A stretch of 64,000 nucleotides of DNA from Micromonospora terminaliae (GCF_009671205.1 NZ_CP045309.1:5660001-5724000), one strand, 5' to 3'; counted from the stretch's first letter, positions 26,193 through 37,051 are shown. Made by a program: numbers and translations. The notes: generated by a model from the letters alone, not told the origin.

Positions 26193-27413
26193 TCAGGCCG
26201 GGTCGTCGGTGAGGCGGTGGCGGTTCGCCTCGATCCAGGCGTCCAGCGCCACCGGGTCGTCCGGGTCGACGCCGTCAGCCATGAGCTGCGCGACCGCCGC
26301 CGTGGCCGGGCTGCGCCGCTCGCCGGTGCTGTAGAGCCGGGCGAACTCGGGGATCATCTCCTCGATCGCCTCGTCGGTGCGGGCGGCCGCCGCCGGCGCG
26401 AGCCCTCGCTGGCGGGCCGCGTACGCCGCCCAGCCACGCAGCACCCGCGGCAGCATGGCCGCGTCGTCCATGTCGAGGACGGCCCGCCGGTGCACCCAGT
26501 CGAGCAGGAACAGCTCGGCCACCGTCGGGCTCCACCGCATCGGGTCGGCGTCCGGGAAGCTCGCCGCGTGATCGAGCAGCAGCCCCAGGCAGAAGTGCAG
26601 CGAGGCCAGCTCCCCGTCGGCCACCCGGTCCAGGCCGAACCGGACCGCCTCCGGCGAGCCGAGGAAGGCGCGCACCAGCCGGGTCCGTGTCTCGTCGGTG
26701 AGCGGCGGGGCGACGGCCGCCGCCCCGGGCCCCGGAGCGGGCAGCGCGGCCAGCCGCGCGCCCACGAGCGCCCGGTCGGTGGCCAGCGAGCCCTGTGCGG
26801 GCAGCTCGCCGAGGTCGTCGGTGATCGCCAGATGCCGGCTCACCTCGGTGCGCATCCGGCCCGGGTCCTCGTTGCGGAACCAGGTGAACTCGTCCTGGGT
26901 GCAGATCTCCCGGGCCTGCTCGACGATCCGGGCGGCCGGACCGCCCACGAACACGTCCTTGGTGATCCCGATGTTGTGGTCGACGAGGGCCACGAGGGCG
27001 TGCTCCGGCCCGCCCTCGGCGTCGTCGTAGGCGAAGGTGGCCAGGTAGGAGGTCTGATCGCCGTACACGTCGCCGTACGACCAGGCACCCGTGAGGTGCA
27101 CCCGGCCGAGCTGGCCGGCCCAGGCCGGGGCGTACGCGCCCGGGCGGACCCGGGCGGCCCCCTCGGCGTCGGGGACCAGGGCGGCGAAGACGGCGCGGAT
27201 GGTCGTCGCGGCGGCGCTGCGGCGGCGCGAGGTGGCGGTGAGGAAGCCGGCCACGAACTCGCGGACGGCGGTGTCCCGGTCGGTCTCGGCAACGGCGTAG
27301 ACGCTGCCCAGCAGCGCGGCGCCGAGCATCTCCGCGTCCAGGGCGGAGTCGAGCCTCGTCACGTCGCGAGCGGCGTGCAGCACCGCCTCGTAGGGGGTCT
27401 GTGGCGTGGCCAT
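26193..27413 (-). CDS. Conserved protein of unknown function, 406 residues
   Basis: A soluble, mostly helical protein with no signal peptide or membrane segment. Its middle has a beta-like block, GQLGRVHLTGAWSYGDVYGDQTSYLATFAYDD, and EHALVALVDHNIGITKDVFVGG, which look like a conserved core with several acidic residues; the C-terminal half is Ala/Leu-rich helices (WVHRRAVLDMDDAAMLPRVLRGWAAYAARQ). I do not recognise the family. TAGGGT on the minus strand 6-7 bases before the ATG suggests its own leaderless transcript, although it follows the dynamin-like gene by 67 bases. Confidence 0.7.
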   Translation of the reverse strand: MATPQTPYEAVLHAARDVTRLDSALDAEMLGAALLGSVYAVAETDRDTAVREFVAGFLTATSRRRSAAATTIRAVFAALVPDAEGAARVRPGAYAPAWAGQLGRVHLTGAWSYGDVYGDQTSYLATFAYDDAEGGPEHALVALVDHNIGITKDVFVGGPAARIVEQAREICTQDEFTWFRNEDPGRMRTEVSRHLAITDDLGELPAQGSLATDRALVGARLAALPAPGPGAAAVAPPLTDETRTRLVRAFLGSPEAVRFGLDRVADGELASLHFCLGLLLDHAASFPDADPMRWSPTVAELFLLDWVHRRAVLDMDDAAMLPRVLRGWAAYAARQRGLAPAAAARTDEAIEEMIPEFARLYSTGERRSPATAAVAQLMADGVDPDDPVALDAWIEANRHRLTDDPA

Positions 27414-27480
27414 GCACCGACCCTACGCCGCCCGGCCCGCGCGGACACCGCTCAGCACGCCGGGCTTTCCGCGCCGGCAC

Positions 27481-29160
27481 TCAGCCGCGGGCCGCCTCCC
27501 GCAGCGCCTCGCGCGCCTGTCCGTAGCGGGCCAGCACCGCCCAGACCGGGTTCAGCACGTACTTCTCGCCGACGCTGCCCACCGAGGTGAGCAGCCGCTC
27601 CTCGGCCCGGTGGCGCGCACGCCGCGCCGCCCACCGGATCACCGGACGGGTCAGCGCCGCGACCAGCAGGCCGGCCAGCAGGCCGCCGAGCAGCAGCACG
27701 GTGGGCCAGGGCACCTCGCGGAGTTCCGGGTAGTCGAGGGCGGGCAGGCCGAGGATGCGCAGCGCGTAGCCCAGCACCAGCCAGGCCAGGCCGGCCAGCG
27801 CGGCGAGGGTGACCAGCCACTGCAGCCCACCGATCACCCGCCACCAGACCGGCCGGCGGTCCATGCCGAGGTCCGTGGCGGCCACCGCATGGTCCAGCGC
27901 GTCCGGCAGGTCGGCCAGCCGGGACCGGGCCGCAGCGGTCACCGCGGTCGGCCAGGGCGCCGGCAGGCCGGCGGCGGAGCGGTCGGCCACCGCGCGGATG
28001 GCCAGGTTGAGCGCCGAGCGCTGCGCGGCGGTCGGATCCGGTACGGAGGTGGCCGCGACGAGGCTCTCCGCCGGCGCGTCGGCGCCCCCGCCGGGCAGGT
28101 GCAGCCGGCGCAGCGGGTCCGGTCGCAGCTTCCGCCAGCCCCGGACCAGCGGCCAGCCGGTGCTGCCGACGGCCCGGTGCCGGTACGCCCCCTCGACCGC
28201 CTCCGCCACGGTCGGCACCCCGGCCGCTCCGGCCAGCGCCGTGGTGAGCTCCCGCGCCGAGGCGTCACCCGGCCCGGTGCGCGGCGGCTCCGGCCCGACC
28301 AGCGGGCCGAGTCCGGCCACCACGGCGTCCACGTCGCCGGCCAGCCGGCGCAGCGCGGCCTGCCGCTCGGCGACCGTGCGCTCCAGCTCGGCGCGGAGCC
28401 CGTCCAGCCCCGCCGGGTCCACCGCCACCGTGGGCAGCAGCGGCACCCCCTCCAGCCCGTCGGCGTCGAGCAGCCGGCGGAGGTCGCCGAGGACCCGGGG
28501 CAGCTCGGCCGGGGGCAGCCGGTCGGCCTGGTTGAGCACCACCACGGTCACGTCCCTGTGCCGGTGGAACTCGCGCAGGTAACTGGTGTGGATCACGCGG
28601 TCCGCGTACTTCTGCGGGTCGACCACCCAGACCACCAGGTCGACCAGGCCGAGCAGCCGGTCGACCTCCAGCCGGTGGCTCCGCTGCACCGAGTCGAAGT
28701 CGGGCAGGTCCAGCAGGACCAGGCCGTGCAGGGCCGACTCGTCGTCGCCGTCCAGCGGGCTCTCCCGGACGAACCGGTGCCGCGGCAGCACCCCGATCCA
28801 GTCGAGCAGCCGGGACGCGCCGTCGAGCTGCCCCCACACGCAGGCGTGCGCCACCCCGGTGGTCGGCCGGCGGACGCCGACCGGGGAGAGGTCCAGCCGG
28901 GCCAGGGCGTTGAACAGGCTCGACTTGCCGCTGCCGGTCGCACCGGCGAGCGCGACCACGGTGTGGTGGCCGGACAGGGCGAGCCGGGTGCCGGCCCGCT
29001 CGACCACGGTGTGCGCGGCGACCAGGTCGGCGTCGGGCACCTGGCCGTCGACGGCGCCGAGGAAGCGCTGGACCGCCTGGAGGCGCGCGATCAGGGCGTC
29101 GGGGTCGACGCGCTGGTCGCCCCGGAACGCCTCCCGCATCCGGCCGACGATGTTGCTCAC
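27481..29160 (-). CDS. Dynamin-like membrane GTPase (second of pair)
   Basis: 559 residues; the GTG at 29160 overlaps the stop of the upstream GTPase gene (GTGA). G1 is GATGSGKSS (about 72-80), G2 region RPTTGVAHA, G3 DLPDFDS, G4 NQAD. A hydrophobic pair of helices at about 437-460 and 480-507 near the C-terminus anchors it in the membrane. The pairing of two large GTPases with C-terminal membrane segments in one operon resembles Streptomyces dynA-dynB, which stabilise FtsZ rings in sporulation septa; equivalence is inferred from layout and motifs, not proven. Confidence 0.82.
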   Translation of the reverse strand: MSNIVGRMREAFRGDQRVDPDALIARLQAVQRFLGAVDGQVPDADLVAAHTVVERAGTRLALSGHHTVVALAGATGSGKSSLFNALARLDLSPVGVRRPTTGVAHACVWGQLDGASRLLDWIGVLPRHRFVRESPLDGDDESALHGLVLLDLPDFDSVQRSHRLEVDRLLGLVDLVVWVVDPQKYADRVIHTSYLREFHRHRDVTVVVLNQADRLPPAELPRVLGDLRRLLDADGLEGVPLLPTVAVDPAGLDGLRAELERTVAERQAALRRLAGDVDAVVAGLGPLVGPEPPRTGPGDASARELTTALAGAAGVPTVAEAVEGAYRHRAVGSTGWPLVRGWRKLRPDPLRRLHLPGGGADAPAESLVAATSVPDPTAAQRSALNLAIRAVADRSAAGLPAPWPTAVTAAARSRLADLPDALDHAVAATDLGMDRRPVWWRVIGGLQWLVTLAALAGLAWLVLGYALRILGLPALDYPELREVPWPTVLLLGGLLAGLLVAALTRPVIRWAARRARHRAEERLLTSVGSVGEKYVLNPVWAVLARYGQAREALREAARG

Positions 29161-30998
29161 GCGCGCCCGCCCTCGTCGGCGGCGGGCAACGCCGGACCCG
29201 GCGTGCCGGAGAGGCCGGCGCGGTGCCGGGCCTTCTCCACCTCGCCGGCCGCCCGGCGCAGCGCGGCACCGGTCTCGGTGGCCGGGCGCGCCTCGGCGGT
29301 GCGGGCGAGGAACCGGTCGGCCTCCTCGCCGAGCAGCGCGCCGATCCGGTCCAGCAGGTCCACCCGCGCCTTGCTGGCCAGGTTGCGGACCGCCTGGTCG
29401 CCGAAGATCGCCTGGAGCACCGCCTGCGCGGCGACCGTGGTGCCGGCGCCGGTGGCGACCTCCAGGCCGGTCGGGATGAAGGCGGTGGCCGCGAAGACCG
29501 CGATCATGACGGCCAGGCCGGTGGCGTTGACCGCGTACGCCGCGGTGCGCGCCACGAAACGCCGGTCGCCGCCCTCGGCCCGGACCAGCTCCAGGACCCC
29601 GCGCTGCCAGTCGCGGACCAGCCGCTCGGCCCGCTCGGGCAGGTCGGCCGACGCGTGCGCCAGCTCCGGTTCGAGCAGCGCCGCACCGGCCGGGTGCGCC
29701 TTCCACCCGGTGTACGCGTTTTCCGCCGCCTCGGCGGACACCCCGCGCAGCAGCGTGACCAGCTGGGACTCGATGGCGTTCCGCAGCTCGGCGGCCGGGG
29801 CCGGCCGGCCGGTGACCGCGGCCACCAGGCGGTCCCGCAGCCGGCCGATCCGGGCCTCCAGGCTGCGGAAGAACTCACCGGTGCCGACGAACTCCTGCCA
29901 GCGGGCCAGCACCTCGCCGCGCAGCAGCCGGCCGTCCTTGAGCCCCTGGTCGACGGTCCGCTCCGCCCCCCGGTACGCGGCCCGGACCCGCTCGTCCAGC
30001 GCGTCGGCGGCGGCCACCTGCTCGTCGGCGGCGTCGGCCAGCGCGTCGACGGTGGGGTGCAGGGCGGCCAGCGCGCCGTCGAGGGTCTGCCGGACCACCG
30101 CCGAACGCGCCTCGGCGTCGGCGGCGAGCCGGGCGAACCAGGCGGCCAGCGGCGCGGTCACCTTGTCGGGGAGCAGCCCCTGCCCGTCGACCCAGGTCTC
30201 GGGAAGGACGAACAGCGGCGCGGCCCCCAGATCCTGTGCCGCGAGCATCTCGGACAGGTGGGCGGCGATCTCGTCGGCCGCTTCCGGGGGCACGCGGTCG
30301 AGGACCATGGCCACGGCCGTGCCGCGGGCGCGGGCGCTGCGCAGCAGCTCCCATGGGACGGCGTCGGCGTAGCGGGCGGCCGTGGTGACGAAGAGCCAGA
30401 GGTCGGCGGCGGCCAGCAGCTGCCCGGCGAGCGCCCGGTTGGCGTCGACCACCGAGTCGATGTCGGGCGCGTCGAGGAAGGCCAGCCCGGCCGGGAGCGC
30501 CGGGGCGGTGACCAGCTGGAGGGTGCCGGGGTTCTCGCTCGGCTCGGTGGTGCGGGTGAGGCCGGGCAGCAGCTCGCCCTGGCGGAACCAGGCCGCGTCG
30601 GCCGGGTTGCAGACCAGCACCGGCGAACGGGTGGTCGGGCGGAGCACCCCGGCGGCGCTGACCCGCGCCTGGACCAGGCTGTTGACCAGCGTCGACTTGC
30701 CGGCGCCGGTCGAGCCGCCGACGACCACGAGCAGGGGGGCGTCGAGGCGGGCCAGCCGGGGCAGCAGGTAGTCGTCGAGCTGGTCGGTGAGGCCGGTGGC
30801 GGTGCGCCGGGCCGGCTCGGCCGAGGGCAGGGCGAGCGGGAACCGGGCCGCCCCGATCGCGGCCCGCAGGCCGGTGAGCGCGGCAGGCAGACCTTCGGCG
30901 GCGTCGGCCGGCAGGCCCCCACCGGCGTCGTCGGGCCCGCTGCGGGCTGCGACGGCGGGCGCGCCGGCATGGGTGGCGGGATCGCCGTGCGTCGTCAC
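29157..30998 (-). CDS. Dynamin-like membrane GTPase (first of pair)
   Basis: 613 residues from the GTG at 30998; a TTG at 31034 is a weaker alternative. G1 is GGSTGAGKST (about 92-101), G2 RPTTRSPVLV, G3 DAPDIDS, and the G4 position reads VLDRVP, a departure from NKxD. Long amphipathic helices follow, then hydrophobic segments near 485-530 (NATGLAVMIAVFAATAFIPTG). It may act as an obligate partner of the downstream GTPase in membrane or division-site remodelling, as for DynA/DynB. The 4-base overlap implies balanced synthesis. Confidence 0.82.
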   Translation of the reverse strand: MTTHGDPATHAGAPAVAARSGPDDAGGGLPADAAEGLPAALTGLRAAIGAARFPLALPSAEPARRTATGLTDQLDDYLLPRLARLDAPLLVVVGGSTGAGKSTLVNSLVQARVSAAGVLRPTTRSPVLVCNPADAAWFRQGELLPGLTRTTEPSENPGTLQLVTAPALPAGLAFLDAPDIDSVVDANRALAGQLLAAADLWLFVTTAARYADAVPWELLRSARARGTAVAMVLDRVPPEAADEIAAHLSEMLAAQDLGAAPLFVLPETWVDGQGLLPDKVTAPLAAWFARLAADAEARSAVVRQTLDGALAALHPTVDALADAADEQVAAADALDERVRAAYRGAERTVDQGLKDGRLLRGEVLARWQEFVGTGEFFRSLEARIGRLRDRLVAAVTGRPAPAAELRNAIESQLVTLLRGVSAEAAENAYTGWKAHPAGAALLEPELAHASADLPERAERLVRDWQRGVLELVRAEGGDRRFVARTAAYAVNATGLAVMIAVFAATAFIPTGLEVATGAGTTVAAQAVLQAIFGDQAVRNLASKARVDLLDRIGALLGEEADRFLARTAEARPATETGAALRRAAGEVEKARHRAGLSGTPGPALPAADEGGRA

Positions 30999-31082
30999 CG
31001 CTAAAGCGTGCCCGACCGACGCAAGGTAAGACAACCGGACGGTAATAACGGTCAGGTTGCGTCGGGTCGGCTCAACCTCGAC

Positions 31083-31128
31083 TTGCGGATCCCGTAGCGC
31101 GTGGCACTATTGAGTCAAGTTCACTCAA
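31083..31128 (+). promoter_or_regulatory. dnaK promoter with HAIR operator
   Basis: TTGCGG (31083-31088) and CACTAT (31105-31110) flank a 16-base spacer. Immediately after, TTGAGT-N7-ACTCAA (31110-31128) matches the HAIR inverted repeat bound by HspR, overlapping the transcription start. Confidence 0.85.
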
Positions 31129-31206
31129 CTTGTGGTGCGGTCGCTGCGGGCGACCCGCCGGGCAGGCCCGTTGACCTGCTCACCGTTACGAAGCGAGGAA
31201 GCGAAC

Positions 31207-33066
<1,860 letters not shown>

Positions 33067-33111
33067 CCTTCGGTCCCGGACACGTTTCTCGCAGAGGGAT
33101 GAGGTAGCCGC

Positions 33112-33870
33112 ATGACGGAGAAGCCACGAGCCGCCGACCCGGGCTCCACCGGGTCGGCGCCGGGTGGCTCCGCGACCGCCGGGCAGGGCGCCGGCGAGGA
33201 GCCGCGGGTCGTCATCCGTGACAAGCGCAAGATCAGCAAGACCACCGAGCAGGCGGTGACCGACACGTCGGCCGCCGACGCCGCGGCCGACGCCCCCGCC
33301 GAGGGGCTGGTCGAAGAGGCCGAGGTCGTGGTCGACGAGATCGAGGGCGAGGCCGAGGCCTCGGTTCCCGGCCCGCCGGTGGTCGACGCCCCGGCCCAGC
33401 CGAGCGGGGAGGCCACCCCGGCGAACGCCCCGCTCGGCGCCGAGCTGGAGTCGCTCCGGGCCGAGCTGGACGAGCGGACCCGCGACGTCCAGCGGGTGTC
33501 GGCGGAGTACGCCAACTACCGCAAGCGGGTCGACCGGGACCGCAGCCTGGTCCAGGAGCAGGCCACCGGCACGGTGCTGACCGCGCTGCTGCCGATCCTC
33601 GACGACCTGGACCGGGCCCGCGAGCACGGCGACCTGGTGGGCCCGTTCGGCAGCGTGGCCGAGCAGCTCAACACCGCGCTGACGAAGTTCGGCCTGACCG
33701 CGTTCGGCGAGCAGGGTGACCCGTTCGACCCGACCCGGCACGAGGCGGTGGCGCACCAGACCTCCGCCGACGTGACCGAGCCGACCTGCGTGCAGGTCAT
33801 GCGCCGGGGTTACCAGCTCGGCGAACGGCTGCTGCGGCCCGCCCTGGTCGCGGTCGCCGAGCCCGAGTAG
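33112..33870 (+). CDS. grpE: Nucleotide exchange factor GrpE
   Basis: 252 residues. The long acidic, Ala-rich N-terminal 110 residues are probably disordered. The coiled-coil and head follow: ELDERTRDVQRVSAEYANYRKRVDRD, LLPILDDLDRAREH and FDPTRHEAVAHQTSADV, then QVMRRGYQLGERLLRPALVAV. It releases ADP from DnaK and acts as a thermosensor. It is 45 bases after dnaK and 76 bases before dnaJ, where a strong hairpin intervenes. Confidence 0.97.
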   Translation: MTEKPRAADPGSTGSAPGGSATAGQGAGEEPRVVIRDKRKISKTTEQAVTDTSAADAAADAPAEGLVEEAEVVVDEIEGEAEASVPGPPVVDAPAQPSGEATPANAPLGAELESLRAELDERTRDVQRVSAEYANYRKRVDRDRSLVQEQATGTVLTALLPILDDLDRAREHGDLVGPFGSVAEQLNTALTKFGLTAFGEQGDPFDPTRHEAVAHQTSADVTEPTCVQVMRRGYQLGERLLRPALVAVAEPE

Positions 33871-33884
33871 TGCCGACCCGTGAC

Positions 33885-33915
33885 GTCCCGCCCGCCCACA
33901 CCGGGCGGGCGGGAC
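33885..33915 (+). terminator. Hairpin between grpE and dnaJ
   Basis: GTCCCGCCCGCCC (33885-33897) pairs perfectly with 33903-33915 around ACACC. It has no T-run and lies inside the operon, so it may attenuate dnaJ-hspR expression or mark an RNA processing or stability boundary. Confidence 0.55.
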
Positions 33916-33946
33916 GACCGGGAGTCCCGTGGAAGGGGGTGGACCG

Positions 33947-35128
33947 GTGAGTTCCAAGGACTGGATCGAGAAGGACTACTACGCCGCGCTGGGCGTGGAG
34001 AAGTCCGCCTCCTCGGACGAGATCAAGAAGTCGTACCGGAAGCTGGCTCGGGAGTCGCACCCGGACCACAACCCCGGTGACCCGAAGGCCGAGGAACGGT
34101 TCAAGGCCGTCTCCGAGGCGTACGCCGTGCTCGGCGACGAGAAGAAGCGCCGCGAGTACGACGAGATGCGGTCGCTCTTCGGCTCCGGCGCCTTCCGGCG
34201 CAACGCCCGCGGCGGGGGCCAGCCAGGCGGCATGCCGTTCGACGTCTCCGACCTGTTCGGCGGGGCGGCCGGCGGCGCCGACACCCGGTTCGGTGGCGGC
34301 GGATTCACCGATCTGTTCAGCTCGATTTTCTCGGGCGGCGGTGGCGGTGCGGCCCGCGCCCGCGGCCCGGCCCGGGGCCGGGACGTCGAGACCGAGGTGG
34401 CACTGGACTTCCCCGACGCGGTCCGGGGCGTCACCCTCCCGTTGACGCTGCGGGCCCCCGGGGTCTGCGAGACCTGCCACGGCAACGGGGCGAAGCCCGG
34501 CACCCAGCCGGTGGCCTGCCCGGTGTGCCACGGCGCCGGCGTGACCACCCGGAACCAGGGGTCGTTCAGCTTCTCCGAGCCGTGCCGCAACTGCCAGGGC
34601 GTGGGCACGATCGTCGAGGAGAAGTGCCCGGAGTGCCACGGCACCGGCGGCGTCACCAAGACCCGCACGCTGAACGTGCGCTTCCCGGCCGGTGTGGCCG
34701 ACGGCCAGCGCATCCGGCTGGCCGGCCGGGGTGAGCCCGGCGAGCGCGGCGGCCCGGCGGGCGACCTGTTCGTGCACGTCAAGGTCCGCCCGGACGAGCT
34801 GTTCGGGCGCACCGGTGACGACCTGACCCTGACCGTGCCGATCACGTTCGCGGAGGCGGTGCTCGGCATCGACCTGCGGGTGCCGACCCTGGACGGCACG
34901 GTGACCCTGCGGGTGCCGCCGGGCACGCCGAGCGGCCGGGTCCTGCGCGCCCGGGGCAAGGGCGTCGTACGCAAGGACGGCCGCGCCGGTGACCTCCTGG
35001 TCACCCTCGACGTGGTGGTGCCCGCGAAGCTGTCGGACGAGGCGCGGGCGGCACTGGAGACGTTCGCGGAGCAGACCCCGGCGGCCGCGCGGGAACATCT
35101 CGACGCGCGGGTGCGTCGATTCAGTTGA
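33947..35128 (+). CDS. dnaJ: Chaperone DnaJ
   Basis: 393 residues from the GTG at 33947, 8 bases after GAAGGGGG. J domain at about 9-75 with the HPD tripeptide (ARESHPDHNPGD), Gly/Phe-rich region next, then a zinc finger of four CxxCxGxG-like repeats (CETCHGNG, CPVCHGAG, CRNCQGVG, CECHG-type CPECHGTG) and the C-terminal substrate domain. It is a full type I DnaJ stimulating DnaK ATPase. The J-domain motifs and zinc ligands are all intact. Confidence 0.98.
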   Translation: MSSKDWIEKDYYAALGVEKSASSDEIKKSYRKLARESHPDHNPGDPKAEERFKAVSEAYAVLGDEKKRREYDEMRSLFGSGAFRRNARGGGQPGGMPFDVSDLFGGAAGGADTRFGGGGFTDLFSSIFSGGGGGAARARGPARGRDVETEVALDFPDAVRGVTLPLTLRAPGVCETCHGNGAKPGTQPVACPVCHGAGVTTRNQGSFSFSEPCRNCQGVGTIVEEKCPECHGTGGVTKTRTLNVRFPAGVADGQRIRLAGRGEPGERGGPAGDLFVHVKVRPDELFGRTGDDLTLTVPITFAEAVLGIDLRVPTLDGTVTLRVPPGTPSGRVLRARGKGVVRKDGRAGDLLVTLDVVVPAKLSDEARAALETFAEQTPAAAREHLDARVRRFS

Positions 35129-35159
35129 CCGGGTGACGAGGCAGCGGAGGTGAGCGGGG

Positions 35160-35600
35160 ATGTCGCAGGAGTTCGTCGGCTCGGGTGACCCTGCCTACGA
35201 GGCCAAGGTTCTGATGATCTCGGTGGCCGCGCGCATGGCGGGCATGCACCCGCAGACCCTGCGCCAGTACGACCGGCTGGGCCTGGTGCAGGCCGGCCGG
35301 GCGTCCGGGGGTGGCCGCCGGTACAGCGTCCGGGACGTGGTGCTGCTCCGCGAGGTGCAGCGGCTCAGCCAGGACGACGGGATCAACCTGGCCGGGGTCA
35401 AGCGGATCATCAACCTGGAACGGCTCCTGGAGGAGGCCCAGCAGCGGGTGGCCCGGCTGGAGGCGGAGCTGGACGCCGCGTACCGCCGGATCGCCGAGCT
35501 GGAGTCGCTGGGCGGATTCTCCCGCGGGGACCTCGTCCCCACGAACCGCACCTCCACCGCGCTCGTCGTCTGGCGCCCCCGCCGCACCTCCGAACGCTGA
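35160..35600 (+). CDS. hspR: Heat-shock repressor HspR
   Basis: 146 residues of the MerR superfamily. MISVAARMAGMHPQTLRQYDRLGLV and GGRRYSVRDVVLLREVQRLSQDDGINLAGVKRII are hallmark HspR, followed by a coiled-coil dimerisation region and a short Arg-ending tail. It represses dnaK-grpE-dnaJ-hspR and clpB by binding HAIR, with DnaK as corepressor; both HAIR sites are visible (31110 and 40535). As last gene of the operon it closes a negative feedback loop. GGAGG lies about 10 bases upstream of the ATG. Confidence 0.96.
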   Translation: MSQEFVGSGDPAYEAKVLMISVAARMAGMHPQTLRQYDRLGLVQAGRASGGGRRYSVRDVVLLREVQRLSQDDGINLAGVKRIINLERLLEEAQQRVARLEAELDAAYRRIAELESLGGFSRGDLVPTNRTSTALVVWRPRRTSER

Positions 35601-35718
35601 CCGCGATACGCCGCAGGCCGGTGCGTGCCCGCTCCCGGGTCGCGCCGGCCTTCCGCGTTCCGGTCCCCCGACCGGCCGCGGTCCGGGGTGCAGGAGTCGA
35701 TCAGTAACGTCTCGGCGC

Positions 35719-36642
35719 ATGAGAATTCTCGTCGTCGGGGCGGGCGCGACCGGAGGCTACTTCGGCGCCCAGCTCCAGCAGGCCGGCCGGGACGTCACCT
35801 TCCTCGTCCGGCCCCGGCGCGCCGACGTGCTCCGCGAGCGCGGGCTGCGGATCACCGGCCTGGGGACCGCTACCGTGCTCACGCCACGGCTGCTGACCGC
35901 CGCCGAGATCGACGGGCGCTACGACATCGTGCTCGTCTCGGTGAAGGCCACCGCGTTGCCGGCGGCCATCGAGGACGTCGCCGCCGCGGTCGGTCCGGGT
36001 ACCACGGTGATCCCGTTCCTGAACGGGATGGCGCACATGGACGCGCTCACCGAGCGGTTCGGCGTGGACGCCGTGCTCGGCGGCGTGGTCCGCGTCCTCA
36101 CCACGCTCGACGCCGAGGGGGACATCGTCCGGCTGGGCGCCCTCGCCGAGATCGTCATCGGCGAACAGCAGGGCGGCCCGTCGCCACGCGTCGAACAGAT
36201 CGCCGAGGTGCTGTCCGGGGCGGGCTTCGACTTCTCCGTCTCGCCGGACATCCGCCGGGCCATGTGGCACAAGTGGGTCTTCATCAGCACTTTGGCCGCC
36301 CTCAACACCCTGGTACGCGGTTCCGTGGGCGACGCGACGGCGACGCCGGGTGGCGACCGCCTCGGCCCGCAGATCGCCGCCGAGGCCGCGGCCGTCAGCG
36401 CGGCGGCCGGTTATCCGCTGCCGCAGCAGGCGCTCGACGGCGTCCAGGCCTTCGTGACCCGGCCCGGCTCGGCCGACACCGCCTCGCTCTACCGGGACCT
36501 GGTGGCCGGGCAGCCGACCGAGGTGGAGCAGATCTTCGGCGACCTCACGGCGCGGGCCCGCACGCTCGGCGTACCCACCCCGCTGCTGGACGCCACGACG
36601 GTGGCCCTGCGCGTGCACGAACGGCGCCTCACCGGCGAATAG
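35719..36642 (+). CDS. 2-dehydropantoate 2-reductase family protein
   Basis: 307 residues. The N-terminal Rossmann motif RILVVGAGATGGYFG binds NADPH; SVKATALPAAIED, PFLNGMAHMD and WHKWVFISTLAALNTL (with catalytic Lys) follow the ApbA/PanE family pattern. The classical reaction reduces ketopantoate in coenzyme A synthesis, but many paralogues act on other alpha-keto acids, so panE is not asserted. TAACGT (35705-35710) 8 bases before the ATG indicates a leaderless transcript, so it is independent of hspR. Confidence 0.85.
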   Translation: MRILVVGAGATGGYFGAQLQQAGRDVTFLVRPRRADVLRERGLRITGLGTATVLTPRLLTAAEIDGRYDIVLVSVKATALPAAIEDVAAAVGPGTTVIPFLNGMAHMDALTERFGVDAVLGGVVRVLTTLDAEGDIVRLGALAEIVIGEQQGGPSPRVEQIAEVLSGAGFDFSVSPDIRRAMWHKWVFISTLAALNTLVRGSVGDATATPGGDRLGPQIAAEAAAVSAAAGYPLPQQALDGVQAFVTRPGSADTASLYRDLVAGQPTEVEQIFGDLTARARTLGVPTPLLDATTVALRVHERRLTGE

Positions 36643-36748
36643 AGCTGCCGCAAGGCGAGTAAACCGGGGTGCCGGGCGGGCGCGATCCGCTACCGTCTGA
36701 ACCAGGCCCAACCAACTCAATCCGGACTCCGAACTGGCAGGGGGAGCC

Positions 36749-36958
36749 ATGGCGGAATCGGCGAAGACGGTGGCGGAACGGGCGGAGGAACGGCTGGAGC
36801 AGGTGGCCGAGAACGTCCGGGAGCGATTCGACCGGGTCACCGGAGGTCGCTTCACTGACAAGATCAAGGAAGGGCGCTTCGCCGACCAGTTGGACCACGG
36901 CGTCGACCGCGCCAGGGACGACGAGCGGCGGAAGAAGCGGGGCGGATCGACCGGCTGA
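36749..36958 (+). CDS. Rv0909/MT0933-type antitoxin-like small protein
   Basis: 69 residues, highly charged and helical: ERLEQVAENVRERFDRVTGGRFTDKIKEGRFADQLDHGVDRAR. The TGGRFTDKI segment resembles the short antitoxin-like family of which M. tuberculosis Rv0909 is a member, usually next to an SRPBCC-fold toxin. No such toxin gene is adjacent here, so it may be solitary or act as another stress protein. GGGGGA lies just before the ATG, and a candidate TACCGT -10 is at 36691-36696. Confidence 0.7.
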   Translation: MAESAKTVAERAEERLEQVAENVRERFDRVTGGRFTDKIKEGRFADQLDHGVDRARDDERRKKRGGSTG

Positions 36959-36973
36959 CCGATCCGCGACGTG

Positions 36974-37004
36974 CGGGCCGGGACCCACGGGGGGTCCCGG
37001 CCCG
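36974..37004. terminator. Hairpin after the antitoxin-like gene
   Basis: CGGGCCGGGACCC (36974-36986) and its complement (36992-37004) form a 13-bp stem with an ACGGG loop, followed by TTCGCC; it may serve the convergent gene ending at 37052 as well. Confidence 0.65.
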
Positions 37005-37051
37005 TTCGCCGTCTCAGGGCGGGGCCACACCCCACCCACAGAGCAGAGGAA

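Noticed and set aside
36749..36958. Complete toxin-antitoxin module
   Set aside because: No SRPBCC toxin-like gene lies on either side; the neighbours are a reductase-like gene and an unrelated convergent gene.
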